A DNA stretch of 64,000 bases from Diabrotica undecimpunctata (taxonomy: Eukaryota > Arthropoda > Insecta > Coleoptera > Chrysomelidae): contig NC_092810.1 of assembly GCF_040954645.1 (NCBI RefSeq), positions 77,418,160 to 77,482,159 on the forward strand. Direction: 5' to 3'. How positions within the stretch are numbered: the first letter of the stretch is position 1; each line of letters opens with the position of its first letter. The position numbers were made by a program, and so were the translations under genes. Positions 1-11,572 of this stretch are shown in pieces. The notes below the pieces were generated by a model. It was not told the DNA's origin. It was given only the letters and a program-made list of their open reading frames with translations, and did not search any database.

Positions 1-2
1 GG

Positions 3-866
3 CAATTCAACGTTATGCCATTTGGACTTTGTAATGCTCCTGCGACATTTGAGAGGCTTATGGAAAATGTGTTGAGAGGGTTATCTTGGAAAACATGCCT
101 GGTTTATTTAGATGACATAATCGTCTTGGGGGAGACATTCGAAGATCATTTGAGGAATTTAGAAAACGTTTTTAATCGACTTAAAGCTGCCCAATTGATG
201 CTAAACCCCAAGAAGTGCCAGCTATTTCAAGGTAAAGTCAATTATCTGGGTCATATAGTCAGTAAAGAAGGAGTGGCCGTGGATAAGGGAAAAATCGATT
301 CCATTAAGGAATGGCCAAAACCAACTGACAAACATCAAGTGAGAAGTTTTCTTGGACTATGTACTTACTACCGGAGGTTTATTAAGAAGTTTGCAGATAT
401 CGCTAAGCCATTAACGCGACTTACAGAGGAAGCAAGAGAATACCGCTGGGATATAGACTGCCAAAATGCCTTTGAAACGTTGAAAAAGCATTTAATAACA
501 GGACCAATTTTAGGGTATCCACTGCCAGAAGGAGAGTTCATCTTAGATACGGACGCAAGTAATGTGGGAATTGGAGGAGTGCTGTCTCAGATTCAAGGAG
601 GACAGGAACGAGTTCTCGGATATTTTAGTAAAGTTCTTTCAAAACCTGAACGGAATTATTGCGTCACGAGAAGAGAACTTCTGGCAGTAGTGAAATCAGT
701 AGAGCACTTCTATCAATACCTCTATGGCAGAAAGTTTCTAATCCGAACCGACCATGCCGCCCTTAAGTGGTTGATGCAGTTTAAGAATCCAGAGGGTCAG
801 ATAGCCAGGTGGATCGAACGACTCCAAGAATACGATTTTAAGATTGAGCACCGGGCCCTGAGTTAG
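3..866 (+). pseudogene. pol: Gypsy Pol fragment: reverse transcriptase (C-terminal half) and RNase H
   Basis: The reading frame is already open at the window edge. It begins at the MPFGLCNAPATF block of RT, has the catalytic YLDD box about 30 residues later, the thumb region (YLGHIV, FLGLCTYYRRFI), then a Ty3-type RNase H with DTDAS, RRELLAVV and RTDHAALKWL blocks. The frame hits a stop at 864-866. Pol homology continues immediately in another frame, so a one-base indel near 855 broke a longer polyprotein. The role would be reverse transcription of the element RNA in a cytoplasmic particle. Confidence 0.9.
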
Positions 867-2358
867 CCACAGAAACGCTGATTCTCTTTCCAGAAGGCCA
901 TGCCCAGCAGAGTGTTCCCACTGCAACAAAACGGAATCCAAGGAAGCAGCAGTGCTAAGAACGACGATTGTCAACGACGACTGGACGCCTACTAAGATAA
1001 GGGAAGAACAAGAGAGAGATCCAGTTATACAGAAAATCCGAAAATGGAAAGAGGAAAACCGTCGACCACCTTGGCAGGAAATATCAAACCTATGCTCAGT
1101 AGTTAAGACGTATTGGGCCCAGTGGGACTCATTTATCATCGAAGATGGTTTGCTCAAACGAGTCCTGGAAAATGATGACGGTTCGGAAAAGAGAAGACAG
1201 TTGGTGATTCCAAAGAGCAGAATAGCGGAAGTACTTCGTCAGTTACACGACAGTCCATCGGGAGGGCATTTTGGTGTAAGGAAAACCCTTCAGCGAATTC
1301 GGGAACGGTTTTATTGGATGAACAGTTCCGACGATGTAAAAGACTGGTGTAAGAAATGTACTATTTGTGCCACGAGTAACGGGCCTTACCGAAAAAGGAG
1401 AGCTCCTATGAGACAATATAATGTTGGAAGCCCGTTTGAAAGAATAGCTTTGGACATCGCTGGGCCATTTCCAGATAGTGAAAACGGAGGCAAGTACATG
1501 CTGGTAGTAATGGATTACTTCACTAAGTGGGTCGAGATTTACGCACTTCTAGACCAGAAGGCCGCCACCGTTGCAGATAAGTTGATCCAAGAATATATCA
1601 GCCGATTTGGAGTGCCTTTGGAGATCCATAGTGACCAAGGCAGGAACTTCGAAAGCGATCTATTCCAAGGAATATGTGATAGACTAGGCATGAAGAAAAC
1701 AAGAACTACCGCGTATCATCCGCAATCGGATGGTATGGTAGAACGAATGAATAGGACAGTTGGCAAGTATTTGACAAAGATGGTGTCCGATCATCAGCGA
1801 GACTGGGACCAATACCTTCCGTTCTTCACAATGGCCTACAGATCTGCTGTTAACGAATCAACAGGCCAGACACCAGCCAAAGTCCTATTCGGACGCGAAA
1901 TGCGACTACCTTGTGATCTCGAGTTTGGATGTAAACCTGGAGAAGATGTAGCAGGTGAAGATTATGTGATCGAATTACGAAGAAGAATGGACGATGTACA
2001 TGAGTTGGTCCGTTCCCACCTTCAGATCGCTAGCGACAGAATGAAGAAACGGTACGATACACAAGCCGAAAAGGGTTGCTTTAAGAAGAACGACAAAGTA
2101 TGGCTGTATAATCCCAAGAAGCGAAAAGGTTGTTCTCCTAAATTGCAGCAGTTTTGGGAAGGCCCATACCGCATTATGGAGAAGATCAACGATGTCATCT
2201 ACCGAATAAGCAAGATTCCGAGGGGAAAGCCGATGATAGTACACCATAACCGGCTGGCGTCTTTTGAAGGTGACCACGACGTAGATGAAGAAGTGGAGGT
2301 AAACCAAGTCCAAGACGTGTCTGACCTCACGTTTGAGGAATTCATGTGTTACCACTGA
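859..2358 (+). pseudogene. pol: Gypsy Pol fragment: integrase
   Basis: This is the continuation of Pol after the frameshift. The frame is open from about 859; the first conventional longer ORF starts with GTG at 952, which is not a true start. It has an HHCC zinc finger (HDSPSGGHFGV, then CKKCTIC), the catalytic core with LDIAGPF, HSDQGRNFES and HPQSDGMVERMNRT supplying D, D and E, and a GPY/F-like C-terminal module (WEGPYRIM). It would insert the cDNA into host chromosomes. The frame closes at TGA 2356-2358, exactly where the next ORF takes over in another frame. Confidence 0.9.
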
Positions 2359-2869
2359 AGAAAAGCAAGATCTATTCGCGCTCCCCGATGACTACTCGCT
2401 GGCCCTTACCATCCCGGCCAGTATCAAAGACGCAGCAGAGTTGGCATCCGTCTTTCGAAGGAAGTTTGGTCGAGTTGCAGAACTTCAGTGCCAGGTGCCA
2501 GCTCCCGGTAAAACCTTGAAACTCCAAGATGCATCACGTTACCTTTTCTACCTGGTAACAAAAGACACTGCCTGTGACCAACCTACCTACCGAGATGTAT
2601 GGGAAGCCTTACTTCAATTGAGAGAGCACGTACTAGAGTCCGACGTGCAAAAGTTAGCCATGTCAAAGTTGGAGTGCCGCCAATTAGATTGGAGGGTTAT
2701 CCGAAATATGGTGGAGGAGATCTTTAAAGACACCGAAGTCCAGGTGTTAGTCTGTTGCAATCCGCATAGTTACTGGTGCGGAGAGAAAACCGCCCTTGTC
2801 ATTTTTATACAACTGAAAGTTGTAAAAGAGGGTCCAGTTGCCGATACCAGCATACCGTTCCAGTTCTAG
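2333..2869 (+). CDS. Macro-domain-like C-terminal extension of gypsy Pol (degenerate)
   Basis: The ORF overlaps the integrase end by 26 bp in a different frame and opens with TTG, not ATG, so it was probably the C-terminus of Pol rather than a separate gene. Visible blocks are LFALPDDYSLA, ASVFRRKFGRVAEL, ASRYLFYLVTKDTA, QPTYRDVWEALLQLREH, KLAMSKLEC and LDWRVIRNMVEEIFKDTEVQV. Their order matches the ADP-ribose-binding macro fold, closest in my memory to TARG1/OARD1-like proteins. The Gly-rich binding segment expected after DDYSLA, and the usual Gly after MPxxxC, look eroded. The 35 residues after the strand-like VLVC block are unassigned. Confidence 0.6.
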   Translation: MRNSCVTTEEKQDLFALPDDYSLALTIPASIKDAAELASVFRRKFGRVAELQCQVPAPGKTLKLQDASRYLFYLVTKDTACDQPTYRDVWEALLQLREHVLESDVQKLAMSKLECRQLDWRVIRNMVEEIFKDTEVQVLVCCNPHSYWCGEKTALVIFIQLKVVKEGPVADTSIPFQF

Positions 2870-2901
2870 CCCCGACAAGGTTCCAGGAGGAACCATCTTT
2901 T

Positions 2902-3372
2902 GAGAGGGGGGCAATGTTACGTAAAAATATGAGTCATAGTTTTAACCTGTAAACATGTTTTTATTCTAATATGTTGTAGAGTTTACGAGAGGCCTCGATT
3001 TACCTGAGCGACCTTCCAGAACCGATGCGAGGGAAATCCAGTTTGCCTTTACCGTTTCGCCATCGAAGGTTTTAGATTTTTCGAGATAACGGCACTGGTA
3101 TATAATAACGGAACTTTATTTGGAAGGGACAGTTAATTCTCAAGACCCGCGCTCGCGAATTTGTTACGTACGGATATAATAAATTATTGTCAGATAAGTT
3201 AATATAAATAAAGAAATAAATTAAATCCGTAAGTGTTATAAATATTGAACCTTTTAATAAATTCACAACAATAGTATACTCTGGCATAGCGTTATAACCG
3301 TCATGTTGTTCACCGAGGTAAGTTAAAAATACGTATAAACGAATCAAAAAAATTAAAACTGTTCTTGTTACA
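2902..3372 (+). repeat. Polypurine tract and 3' LTR of gypsy-1
   Basis: GAGAGGGGGG at 2902-2911 is a typical polypurine tract. The LTR would start with TGTTACG at 2915. It contains a TATA-like GTATATAAT at about 3098 and AATAAA signals near 3210-3222. The right boundary at 3372 (ending GTTACA) is my choice from the TG...CA rule, because no second LTR is available for comparison. Confidence 0.6.
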
Positions 3373-3819
3373 GATGCTGAGTACGGGAGAGGTAAACAAG
3401 ACGAAAATATAGACTAAAGGAGAAATGGCAGGTTACAGACGCAGAGAATGGGGCCAGAACGTCACTATAAGAATGAAAAGTCGGAGAAAAGGCAGAGAAC
3501 GACTGATGAAGAGAAGGTAAATATACACTTTTAAATATTTCTGCATTTTAGGTCGTGATGCAAAATACACAGTAAAATAAGTTGGCTTAGTTCTTCGCGA
3601 GTGAAGTATTAAAGGATTACCCTCCTCATTCCCTCCAAAAACTTAAAATTCTATCGTGATACGCGAAAGGCCTACAGGATGTCGAGTCGTAAATCTAGGG
3701 AGTCTTTTGATAGTAAAAAACATTTAGGAACATAGATTTATTTGAACAATATAATAATAACAATAGTATAAGTATTTAATAATATAATATATACAGGATT
3801 TCGATAAATCATCGGTTAA
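3373..3819. other. Unassigned intergenic sequence
   Basis: About 450 bp with no ORF or motif that I could assign. It is AT-rich, with a short purine-rich stretch near 3400-3500. Confidence 0.5.
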
Positions 3820-4130
3820 CAGTTGGCTTCTTCTTTGTGTTACAGTGTTCATGTTACAATTACTGGTCTTCTTCTTGTAAATAATGTTTTATCAGACTTC
3901 TTCTGGTCCTCTTAGTCTCGTAAAATAATTTTTAGGGGCGTCTTCTTTTGGTCTTTAATTTTTCAGGATTCTTGTACAATACTGTTTATAGACCTTCAAG
4001 GTTTCTTCTTCTTTCAGGATTTTCTCGTAAAATAATGTTTACCGAGCTTCTTCTTTCTGGACTTCTCGTAAAATAATGGGAGCTGTTGCTTTCTGGGCTT
4101 CTTGTACAGGTTGTTTATAAAATTTACGTG
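3820..4130. repeat. Degenerate tandem repeat (cttcttctttc...ctcgtaaaataatg)
   Basis: Five to six diverged copies of a unit of roughly 50-60 bp recur, each pairing a CTTCTTCTTTC-like pyrimidine run with TCTCGTAAAATAATG or TTGTACAATACTG. There is no coding potential. It lies between the gypsy LTR and the inverted duplication. Confidence 0.6.
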
Positions 4131-4608
4131 AATATAATAGACTTAAGTAATGTCACATCTCTTTCCACGGCCTACCCAGGAGGCAATAAGTCAACATTCT
4201 CTGGCATATTCAAGAATATGCCATAGAATATTGTCGTATTGGAGATGTTTTAGGCCTCGTTAAGATTCCCCGTCGTATGTCTCAATATACAGAGCATAGA
4301 AAGACGTTAGACAGGCCTACGACGTATATATTCTGTTTCCTCAACCATGCTTTGCTTATTGAGAAATTGCATACAAACAGTGTATGACTCATTAAATATC
4401 TTTTAGTGATCTGTTGAGTATCTTTTGTATCAGGAGGCTGCACGAACACTACATCTTAACTTAATAAGAACGGTTCATTAATTTGCCAGTGACTCATAAC
4501 AGATATGTTTTGGTGATTTATCTGAGTATCTTTTAAGATGGTTATTATACACAGGGTAGGCCAGAATTTAGTTCAACGGCTACTACTTTGGGGTAGTCTA
4601 CCACTGAC
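4131..4608. other. Non-coding flank with a 10-bp palindrome and a weak repeated segment
   Basis: TGGCATATTC at 4202-4211 and GAATATGCCA at 4214-4223 form a perfect inverted repeat with a 2-bp loop. Two diverged copies of a segment containing GTGA(T/C)...GAGTATCTTTT lie near 4380-4435 and 4489-4540. No gene seen. Confidence 0.5.
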
Positions 4609-4886
4609 TAAATAGTACTGCCTCTTGTTTTGGGAAGGTTATCAGGGATTACAGCTAAAAGGATTTTTACACTTAAATATGTAGATATTCTTCGTAAACA
4701 AAGCGTGGATGATGTCAAAATATAACCTATGCAAAAGTACAGTAGCTCTTAAATATTTAAAAAAAAAACGGTAGATAGCATTTTTTAACACTGAAAATAA
4801 GATAACATTCTGAAATTTTTAATATTACCGATGTTTTTAAATTGAATGATAATTTTCAAAACAAATCATTTCACATAAAAAAGTAA

Positions 4887-5243
4887 TTAACGAGGCATTT
4901 TTAAGATTTGAATGTCGAATTTCGTATCTTTAAGTTGTATGTAAGCATTGAAACTGGTTACATTTTCAATTTGTTCTAGTAACTTCGTCATATTGACATC
5001 TGCACTAGTTGTTGTCGAAATAGGATGATTGAAATTGTCATTTAAAGCCACAATACGGATTCTGTCACCCTTTTTGTAAACAATTTGTTTTTTTATATCG
5101 TTAAGAGCAGAATCTAATTTATTTTTCAAAGTATCTTGATTAAGAGCGCCACCTACATAGTTTTCACAGCACAGTTGGAAAGTGCACTGATAAGCATTGA
5201 ATTTTTTAATTTCTCGCTGATTTATAATATTTACAGACCACAT
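4887..5243 (-). CDS. Stand-alone copy of the polymerase-B N-terminal domain
   Basis: A 118-residue ORF with ATG at 5243 (start MWSVNIINQREIKKF). It is paralogous to the N-terminal piece of the polymerase gene just upstream on the same strand (8576-8866): both contain KKGD(R/K)IRI, a DNFNHPISTTTS core and TKFDIQI(L/F)KMPR. Here the protein ends right after KMPR, where the polymerase version continues GSGRRR. The mate in arm B (28147) has a premature stop. In relatives I recall this module preceding the OTU-like and polymerase parts; what it does alone is unknown. Confidence 0.6.
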   Translation of the reverse strand: MWSVNIINQREIKKFNAYQCTFQLCCENYVGGALNQDTLKNKLDSALNDIKKQIVYKKGDRIRIVALNDNFNHPISTTTSADVNMTKLLEQIENVTSFNAYIQLKDTKFDIQILKMPR

Positions 5244-5320
5244 TTTGATACGTGTGTACTCTACGAGTGTTCAACTGTGAATGAAGAGATTTTGACATGT
5301 GACACACTATTAACATCAAT

Positions 5321-8300
5321 CTAAGAGGCCTTGTAGCCTAGAGGCAGGGTATCCATACACTCATCATTATGTACAATCTTTCGCTTCTTGTAATCCATCT
5401 TAAATGTCTTTGACACCCTCTTTCTCGTTACAATGTCTTTAGTGTGGACATCGCGGCATATTTGGTCATATGTGAGCTTGATTTGTTTGGTGGGGTCGTG
5501 TATGATAGCAGTCATAGTGGAGGCATTGAGTACTAGGCTGTTTTCATAGTTTAAAGTAAAGCCTTTGATTTTAGTCACCTCTTTGCCCTTGACTGTTTTG
5601 TAGTAATAACTTTTTGGACCAGTTGCCTGCCATTCTACAATATAATCATCTGACCCAAGCTCATCGCTCCAATCGCCTAACATTTCACCTGTTTCGACAG
5701 TGTTTAGGCCATCATCAATATAAACAATGGAGTCTGTGTCGAAATAAGTTACAGCCTCTCCTAGCCTATCAATCATATCGTATAGTCTTAGACGAGCGTT
5801 ACTTGTCGTAAATAAAGCCACAAAAATATTTGTAGATGTGGGGTCTTCTACAAATACGTCCTTGTAATCATATGAGACTTGGGCTATATGATCGTTAACA
5901 AATATCACATTAGTCATGTTGATCTTATCATCCATCAAGAGCTCATACCATCTTTTGAGGTCCACAACATACTCTGTCTGTTTCATATTCATTCTTTGCC
6001 CAACCTTCCCCCTAGACTATTCAAGCATAGTTTAGCGACTGCTCGTTTACCAAGATTTGGAGATATTTTCTCTAAGTCTAAGTCTATGCCCATTTGTTCT
6101 TTTACAACCCGAGCGTATTCTTCGTTTGAGGCATATGTATGTGGACTAGTTTCTAATTTTATTTTCATAAAATCTTCGACATAGCCCTTAAATAAATCCG
6201 TCGAAGTTTGTTCAAAATTCCACACCTCGTACACTTCTAATATTTTATACCCTTTTTCTATGGCTTTATTGATCTCTAGAGTCGTCCACGTACCTTTTAA
6301 TGCACGTTTTGAGTCATCATGATCACAATTTTCGCAATCTTCCAAGGCGCATTGATTACACAACGGAAACATTAATTTGTCAGTTTTGACAGGTAGGACT
6401 GGGTGATATAAGTTGGTAGGTGGCAGTATTTGACAATGTACTAGGCCAAACCAGGAGGGGTCGAATGATTCAGGTGCATGTATTTTAGCAGGGTGGCCAA
6501 TGGGGTAGCGGTCATAATACTGTACAGTCGGGTAAAGCGATACAATATCTATATATCTAAGCTTTTTATCAGTCACATTTAGTTTTATGGCGTTTGTTCG
6601 TCCTCCAAAGAATGCTTCACGAGGCTTTAAGGGTTCCACAATTTGAGGGCTCGGTGCATTTTTACATTCTTTTGATTTTATCCATTCACATTCCCACATT
6701 TCTACTAGTTTGTAACCAGCTTCTTTTATTTGTGCGGCTCTCCTCAGTGTTCTTTCGTACAAGTCGCTCATTGTTTCGTTATTAACGTGGTTAATTGTGT
6801 TGGGTGCAAAACACTCTGGGTGGCCATGCCAGAAACACCCGTGGTACTGGTACACGGTATTTGTGGAGCAGTCATAACCATCCACTTTTGCACCGCAGAT
6901 CGTAATTTCGCCACCATTAAGAGCATGTTGTACGTCTGGAAACTGACTCAGCCATTTTAACGATGCCAGGCTATACGTCTCCTTTATGTCCTGTTTTACA
7001 ACTCCAATAGTGTGTGGTTTCAGATATTTGGACCTATATATAGCCATACAAACACTAGCAATGGTCAGATACTGGAATGGGTCTATGTTGGCTATTCCCA
7101 AAAATTCCTTGCGAAATTCTAAACACCCACGCCTCAGAATATCTACATCAGAATCACAGTAAGCATGAAGTTCTTTTTGAAAATCAAATACATATGCTTC
7201 TTGTACGTGCTCAGCATGCCATTTTAAAAAGGTTTTTCTTTGTGAGGTTTTCATTGTATTTGGACTGTAATAAGATGCGTCAGGGAGTGGTCCAATGTAT
7301 GAATGGTTTTCTAGTTTGTTAAAATAATGAGGAAAATAACCTTTTTTCAACTCAGTCAATCCAAATGTTTTCGGAAAAGCTGCTAAGGGTCCAGCAACAA
7401 AATTCGAACTATCAATTATTTTTAATTTAATAGCAGGTACTACCAGCAGCATCAGTTTTGACCCATTGTAGATGGTGTACGGCTTTATCGTGTTTTCTAC
7501 ACAGTATTTTAAAATAAAATACGAATCGTAACTTTTCCCGTTGTGAGCTACTGCTGTATAACCCCTGTGTTTCTCAGAAATTAACCATTTACAAAATTCT
7601 TCGTTATTTGTAAAAACGTATTTGTTACCAGCATAATCATAGACTATTATAAGATTTGGCACATTTATTCCGGTATCCTGCATTGCCTCATAATCGAAAA
7701 ATAATTATTTTTCTGTATATGTGCAACGATTTATGGGAGTGTTAGAGAGGCCGTTGCATTTATATGGTTCTTTACAAATAGTTTTTGCTTTAGTATTGTA
7801 TTGACACCCCTTATTTACTTCGTTACTACGACTATTACATATACAAGGTACGCCACAAAATCCTCCTTTGGCGGGTGTTTTCATCATATAGCACTGATGT
7901 GTAGCTATCTCTACGAATGTGTTACAATTCCTGCACATCGAGTAGCCACACACATGCTCCTTGACTCTTGTACATACTTTATTGCACTTTTCACATTTAA
8001 ATACTTCTTTGCAAACTTCTGTATGGTTTGCCAGACATTCATCATTGTAGCAATAACGATTACAGTTCTTGCACAGAATTTTGTTTTGGATGGCGTGCTC
8101 AGGTTGTCTGCAAATCGTGCAAAGTGGTGCTTTCTTGCACTTGTGCTTGTTTGTGCCCTGATAAGGTGTATCGCACTTTTTACAATAATAATTAGTACCG
8201 TACAAACCTTTCAAACTATTTATAACATCGAAGTGATTCCCATTTTTGTATAAATAAATTTTGGTTGTTTTTTCGGGACCCTCGTAGATAAGAGTATTAA

Positions 8301-8866
8301 AATTTTCTGCACAAATAATCTTTATCTGCACATTCAACACTTCTTCGGCCTTCATAAAATCATCAAAAGTAAAGCCATCGTTATAACAACCACCCAACAG
8401 ACCACAAAGTTTTTCCGCCAAAACCGTCTGCAATTTTCGACCTATACGTATATTATGAACATCACTTTTGATCAATTTGTGACCCAAAATCTCGTTTGTG
8501 ACGTACGTTAAGCCCACTATAACTGCTCGAGCCCCACATAAGGTGTCATTGTTTTTAATTTGAGTAATGCTTTTTTTAAATTAATTTGAGTAATGCTAAA
8601 TTTATCATTCTACGACGACCGCTACCCCTAGGCATCTTGAAAATTTGAATATCGAATTTCGTGTCAGCCAAAAGAACAGTGTCGTTAGATGTCAATATGT
8701 TTTCAAGATGCTGTAATAAACTGTCCATATTGGTATCTGTACTAGTTGTTGTCGAAATGGGGTGATTGAAATTGTCATTGTGGGCAATTATTCGAATTTT
8801 ATCGCCCTTTTTGTATCCGCTTTGCTTCTTTGCATCAGCCATAGCATCCTCCAACAGAGCTTTCAA
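5321..8866 (-). pseudogene. Protein-primed family B DNA polymerase, arm A copy (broken)
   Basis: Read leftward in pieces: 8866-8576 (N-terminal module to FKMPRGSGRRR), 8517-7705 (OTU-like segment and Cys-rich fingers), 7683-5989 (exonuclease and most of the polymerase), 5992-5321 (C-terminus). Polymerase motif A is DIVSLYP, motif C is YFDTDSIVYID, and exonuclease motifs are AHNGKSYDSYF and YCDSDVDIL. Private lesions are TAT to TAA just before the exonuclease I motif (about 7703), and a one-base deletion with substitutions in motif B around 6005-6020. A frameshifting 26-bp-spaced duplication near 8560-8600 is shared with arm B. It would replicate a linear DNA genome from a protein primer. Confidence 0.88.
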
Positions 8867-9177
8867 GTTCTCTTCGCCGTGGCTAGGAGAACCCCTGTCG
8901 CAGAGAGTCGAAAACTATGTAGGCACGCACAAAATGTTGTTATGAACCTACGCATCAAAAACTTTAATGACCAATTTCGAACCATTTCGAAAATTATCAA
9001 AAATTAGAAACTTTAAAAAAATCAAAAAACTTTACAACTTTTCAAAAAAAACTACAAATTCAAAATGTAATATCTATTTTTTAAAAATTCAAAAAAATTG
9101 CACACTTACTGTAAAGGATGATAAGAGCAAGAGCTGCTATGAGAGAGCACGTCTTATCAGTACGACTGCCTGATAAG

Positions 9178-9211
9178 AAATGAGAGTAAATCTTGTTTTG
9201 CGCCTTTTATA
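9178..9211 (-). promoter_or_regulatory. Core promoter of the arm A polymerase gene
   Basis: On the minus strand TATAAAAG (9211-9204) is followed by an arthropod-type initiator TCATTT (9183-9178), with the initiator A about 30 nt from the first T of the TATA box. It is the mirror of the arm B promoter. Confidence 0.65.
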
Positions 9212-9936
9212 CGTTTTCACCCTAGGTCACGTGACACTCTATGATGAGGAAAAGGGTAATGCTATTTGAGAAAAATCAGGGGTGTTTATTTTCAATTTTA
9301 CATAAAAAACAGCTGTATAAAGTACTTAAAACATATCAATAATTAGTCATTTTACGAAATCCCTGTTGTAAATTATCTGTATTTTCGAGTTGCGGCTAGC
9401 TATTATTATAAGGTGATATAACAAATTGAAGTGAGTTTATTCAAAATAATAAAAGTAGGTACCTTTATAATTAATTATTAGAACAAAACAAAATCTATTT
9501 TTCGAAAAACGGCGATCATTTTTTCAGAAAATGATATTAAAATTTAGGGCGTTGTCCCGCTTCGGGAGAACTCGTAGCACTTTGGCTAGGCTATTTTTGC
9601 AAAATTAACAAAATCTTGCCTGCCGAATGAGGATTACGTCATCGCTACTTTTAGACATAGATAGTGCCGTGTGCAAAACATACACATCTAAGGTGTTATC
9701 TTGTTGTTTTTATCAAGGTATGCCAAAACGATTAAGATAGATGATGTCATCAATATTTTTAGATAATGATGCGTAGCGGTGAATTGTTAGATAATAAAAA
9801 GGCATGTTAAATCCCAATATTATTTTATTTGTTAAATTAATACATATTACATGTTATTCTTGAAGGAAGGCGTCGGTTAGTGAGATGATGAATTCTGAAG
9901 TATTCCGTTTCCTTAGTAACCGCTAGGTGGAGACAA
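9212..9936. other. Intergenic region between the polymerase promoter and the DUF8207-like gene (arm A)
   Basis: Non-coding and present in both arms (mate about 23455-24176). On the minus strand it carries the 3' end of the DUF8207-like gene with AATAAAATAATATT about 100 nt after its stop. No other gene seen. Confidence 0.6.
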
Positions 9937-10758
9937 TTAATGAATAAGCTCTAGATAGCGCAATTCACTTATTATTTCTTCTGCTTCTTTTCCATTTAGA
10001 GCATCGCTTTTCGAAAGAATTTTGAGGCCTTCTACAAGTATATTTGGATCGTTATTTTCGTTATAGAGGGTCCATATTTTGTTCAATTCCTCGTACAGCT
10101 GTCCACTTTCAGAACTTGGTCTATGGTTTGTTTTTGACTCGTTTTCGGCTGTGCTTCTTTCCAAATACTGTTTTGTTGTTTTCGCTTCAATGTTTTCATT
10201 TGAACTTTTTTTTAGCCGTTCCATGTTTTTAGTTGATAAACAATGTCTTGACGAGGGTTTTCTTCTTCTTCTTCTTCTTTCTTTCTCAACATACATGGGT
10301 TTAATAATTTTCTTGAATTTTTTTGGGAACGCTTGATGTTTCAAATATCCTCGGGAATCTCGATGAATACCTGTGACTTCTAATATTTTTTTATAGTTAA
10401 TGCAATCGTTTGGCGTAAAGTCTTGCGGTTTCTTGTAAAATATTAAATTATATAATCCATTAGTAGCTTTCTACTGATTATTGTTAACCCATATATGTTT
10501 AGGAGTAAATTTTATCTCCTTATCGCCCATTACCCATTTATCAGTTGTCCAAACATACTGTGGTCCATAACTTCGGTCGATATCTGGCGAATGATGCCAA
10601 TATTTTTGAAGGTGTTCGGATCTCTCTTCATCCTTCTGCTGTGTATTGTTTTGATGTTCGCGAGTGTCTTCATGCTTCTCCGATTGATGTACAGTTTTCT
10701 GATAATTGTCGCTAGTGTCTTCATGCTTATCCGATTGATGTGTAGTTTTCAGATAAAA
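9937..10758 (-). pseudogene. DUF8207-like protein gene, arm A copy, 5'-truncated
   Basis: One frame runs from the arm edge (10758) to the stop at 9937, interrupted by a TAG at about 10471 where arm B has TAT. Blocks YGPQYVWTTDKWVMGDKEI, FTPKHIWVNNNQ, LYNLIFYKKPQDFTP and NDCINYKKILEVTGIHR resemble the DUF8207 domain of arthropod virus-like loci as I remember it (pattern Y-G-x-x-Y, W-x-x-G-D, G-L-x-x-L, K-x-P, Y-x-x-I-L). A basic stretch (EKERRRRRRKP) follows, then an acidic helical tail. The first ~46 codons are missing because the duplication ends inside the gene. Function unknown. Confidence 0.65.
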
Positions 10759-11572
10759 TGTTAATTTGAACAAGAAACTCGCACTCAGCCATGTTCAAGC
10801 AACCAATAAAGATAACAGAATATCAAAGACTGTTACATTTTCAGGTCGAAATTCGAAATTTATATCTTTGTGTAGAAACAAACAAGAAACCACAAAGTCA
10901 TTTTGTAAAGGATAGCAGATAAGAAAGGTATTGTTTAAAAGAAAAATCATAAAAGAGAATCAAATAAAGTGTTAATAGGTCAATGTCTATATACTTACAG
11001 ATGGGTGCAGACTTACACAGAGACACACAGAGTGTAACAGAGGTTTGCAGAACATAGCAGGCGCCATCAGTGACACGCTAACAGTTCAGACGCCATCAGC
11101 GACATGCTAGCAGAGGGTAGAAGAGGGTACCAGAGCATAGCAGATGATAGCAGAGGGTAGCAGACACACAGAGGGTACCAGAGCATAGCAGACGCCATCA
11201 GTGACAAGTTAACAGTGCAGACGCCAACAGTGACATGCTAGCAGAGGATAGCAGAGAGAAAGTGAAAAGAAGGATTAATAAATAGTTGAATAACATCACG
11301 CCATACATTGAAGATCGTATAAATGAAACGGCCTGCCTCAAATAGGTATTACGTAAAGTAACCTTCGAGTTAGTGTCATGTTAGCATTGATTCAGCGTCG
11401 AATCATCATATACTCAGACACAAATGCTACGTACGGCATCATGTCAGCGTCAAGTCAGCGTCAAGTCAGTGTCAAGTCAGCGTCAAGTCAGCGTCATGTC
11501 AGCGTCATGTCAGCGTCAAGTCAGCGTCAAGTCAGCGTCAAGTTAGCGTCAAGTCAGCGTCTAGTCAACGGT
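10759..11572. repeat. Spacer between inverted arms, with two short tandem-repeat arrays
   Basis: The spacer holds no convincing gene. From about 11015 to 11270 diverged copies of a CAGAGGGTA(C/G)CAGAGCATAGCAGA...GCCATCAGTGACA-type unit recur. From about 11438 to 11568 there are about eleven copies of an 11-bp unit, CAAGTCAGCGT, with C/T and A/T variants. The second array sits immediately upstream of the TATA box of the DUF8207-like gene. Confidence 0.7.

Larger units (their letters stand above)
1..3372 (+). mobile_element. Ty3/gypsy LTR retrotransposon, 3' part (5' end outside window)
   Basis: Order along the plus strand is reverse transcriptase, RNase H, integrase, a macro-domain-like ORF, a polypurine tract and one LTR, which is the Ty3/gypsy order with an unusual extra 3' domain. 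The 5' LTR, gag, protease and the start of RT lie before the window. Pol has at least one frameshift (about 855), and the integrase and macro-like parts are also out of frame with each other, so the copy looks inactive. Confidence 0.9.
4609..10758 (-). repeat. Arm A of a ~6.15 kb inverted duplication (DNA polymerase B element)
   Basis: Reverse-complementing this stretch reproduces arm B (11757-12050 joined to 22923-28779) with only scattered differences by eye. The match begins at TAAATAGTACTGC (4609, mate ending at 28779) and ends at 10758 (mate starting at 11757). Arm lengths agree to about one base: 6150 versus 294 plus 5857. Beyond both edges the sequences differ. It is either an inverted segmental duplication or a head-to-head dimer of a virus-like element. 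Confidence 0.92.

Noticed and set aside
7801..8253. 150-codon ORF with hydrophobic segments opposite the PolB gene (also 25136-25588)
   Set aside because: It is the complement of the Cys-rich finger region of the polymerase; the same shadow appears in both arms and shows no independent features.
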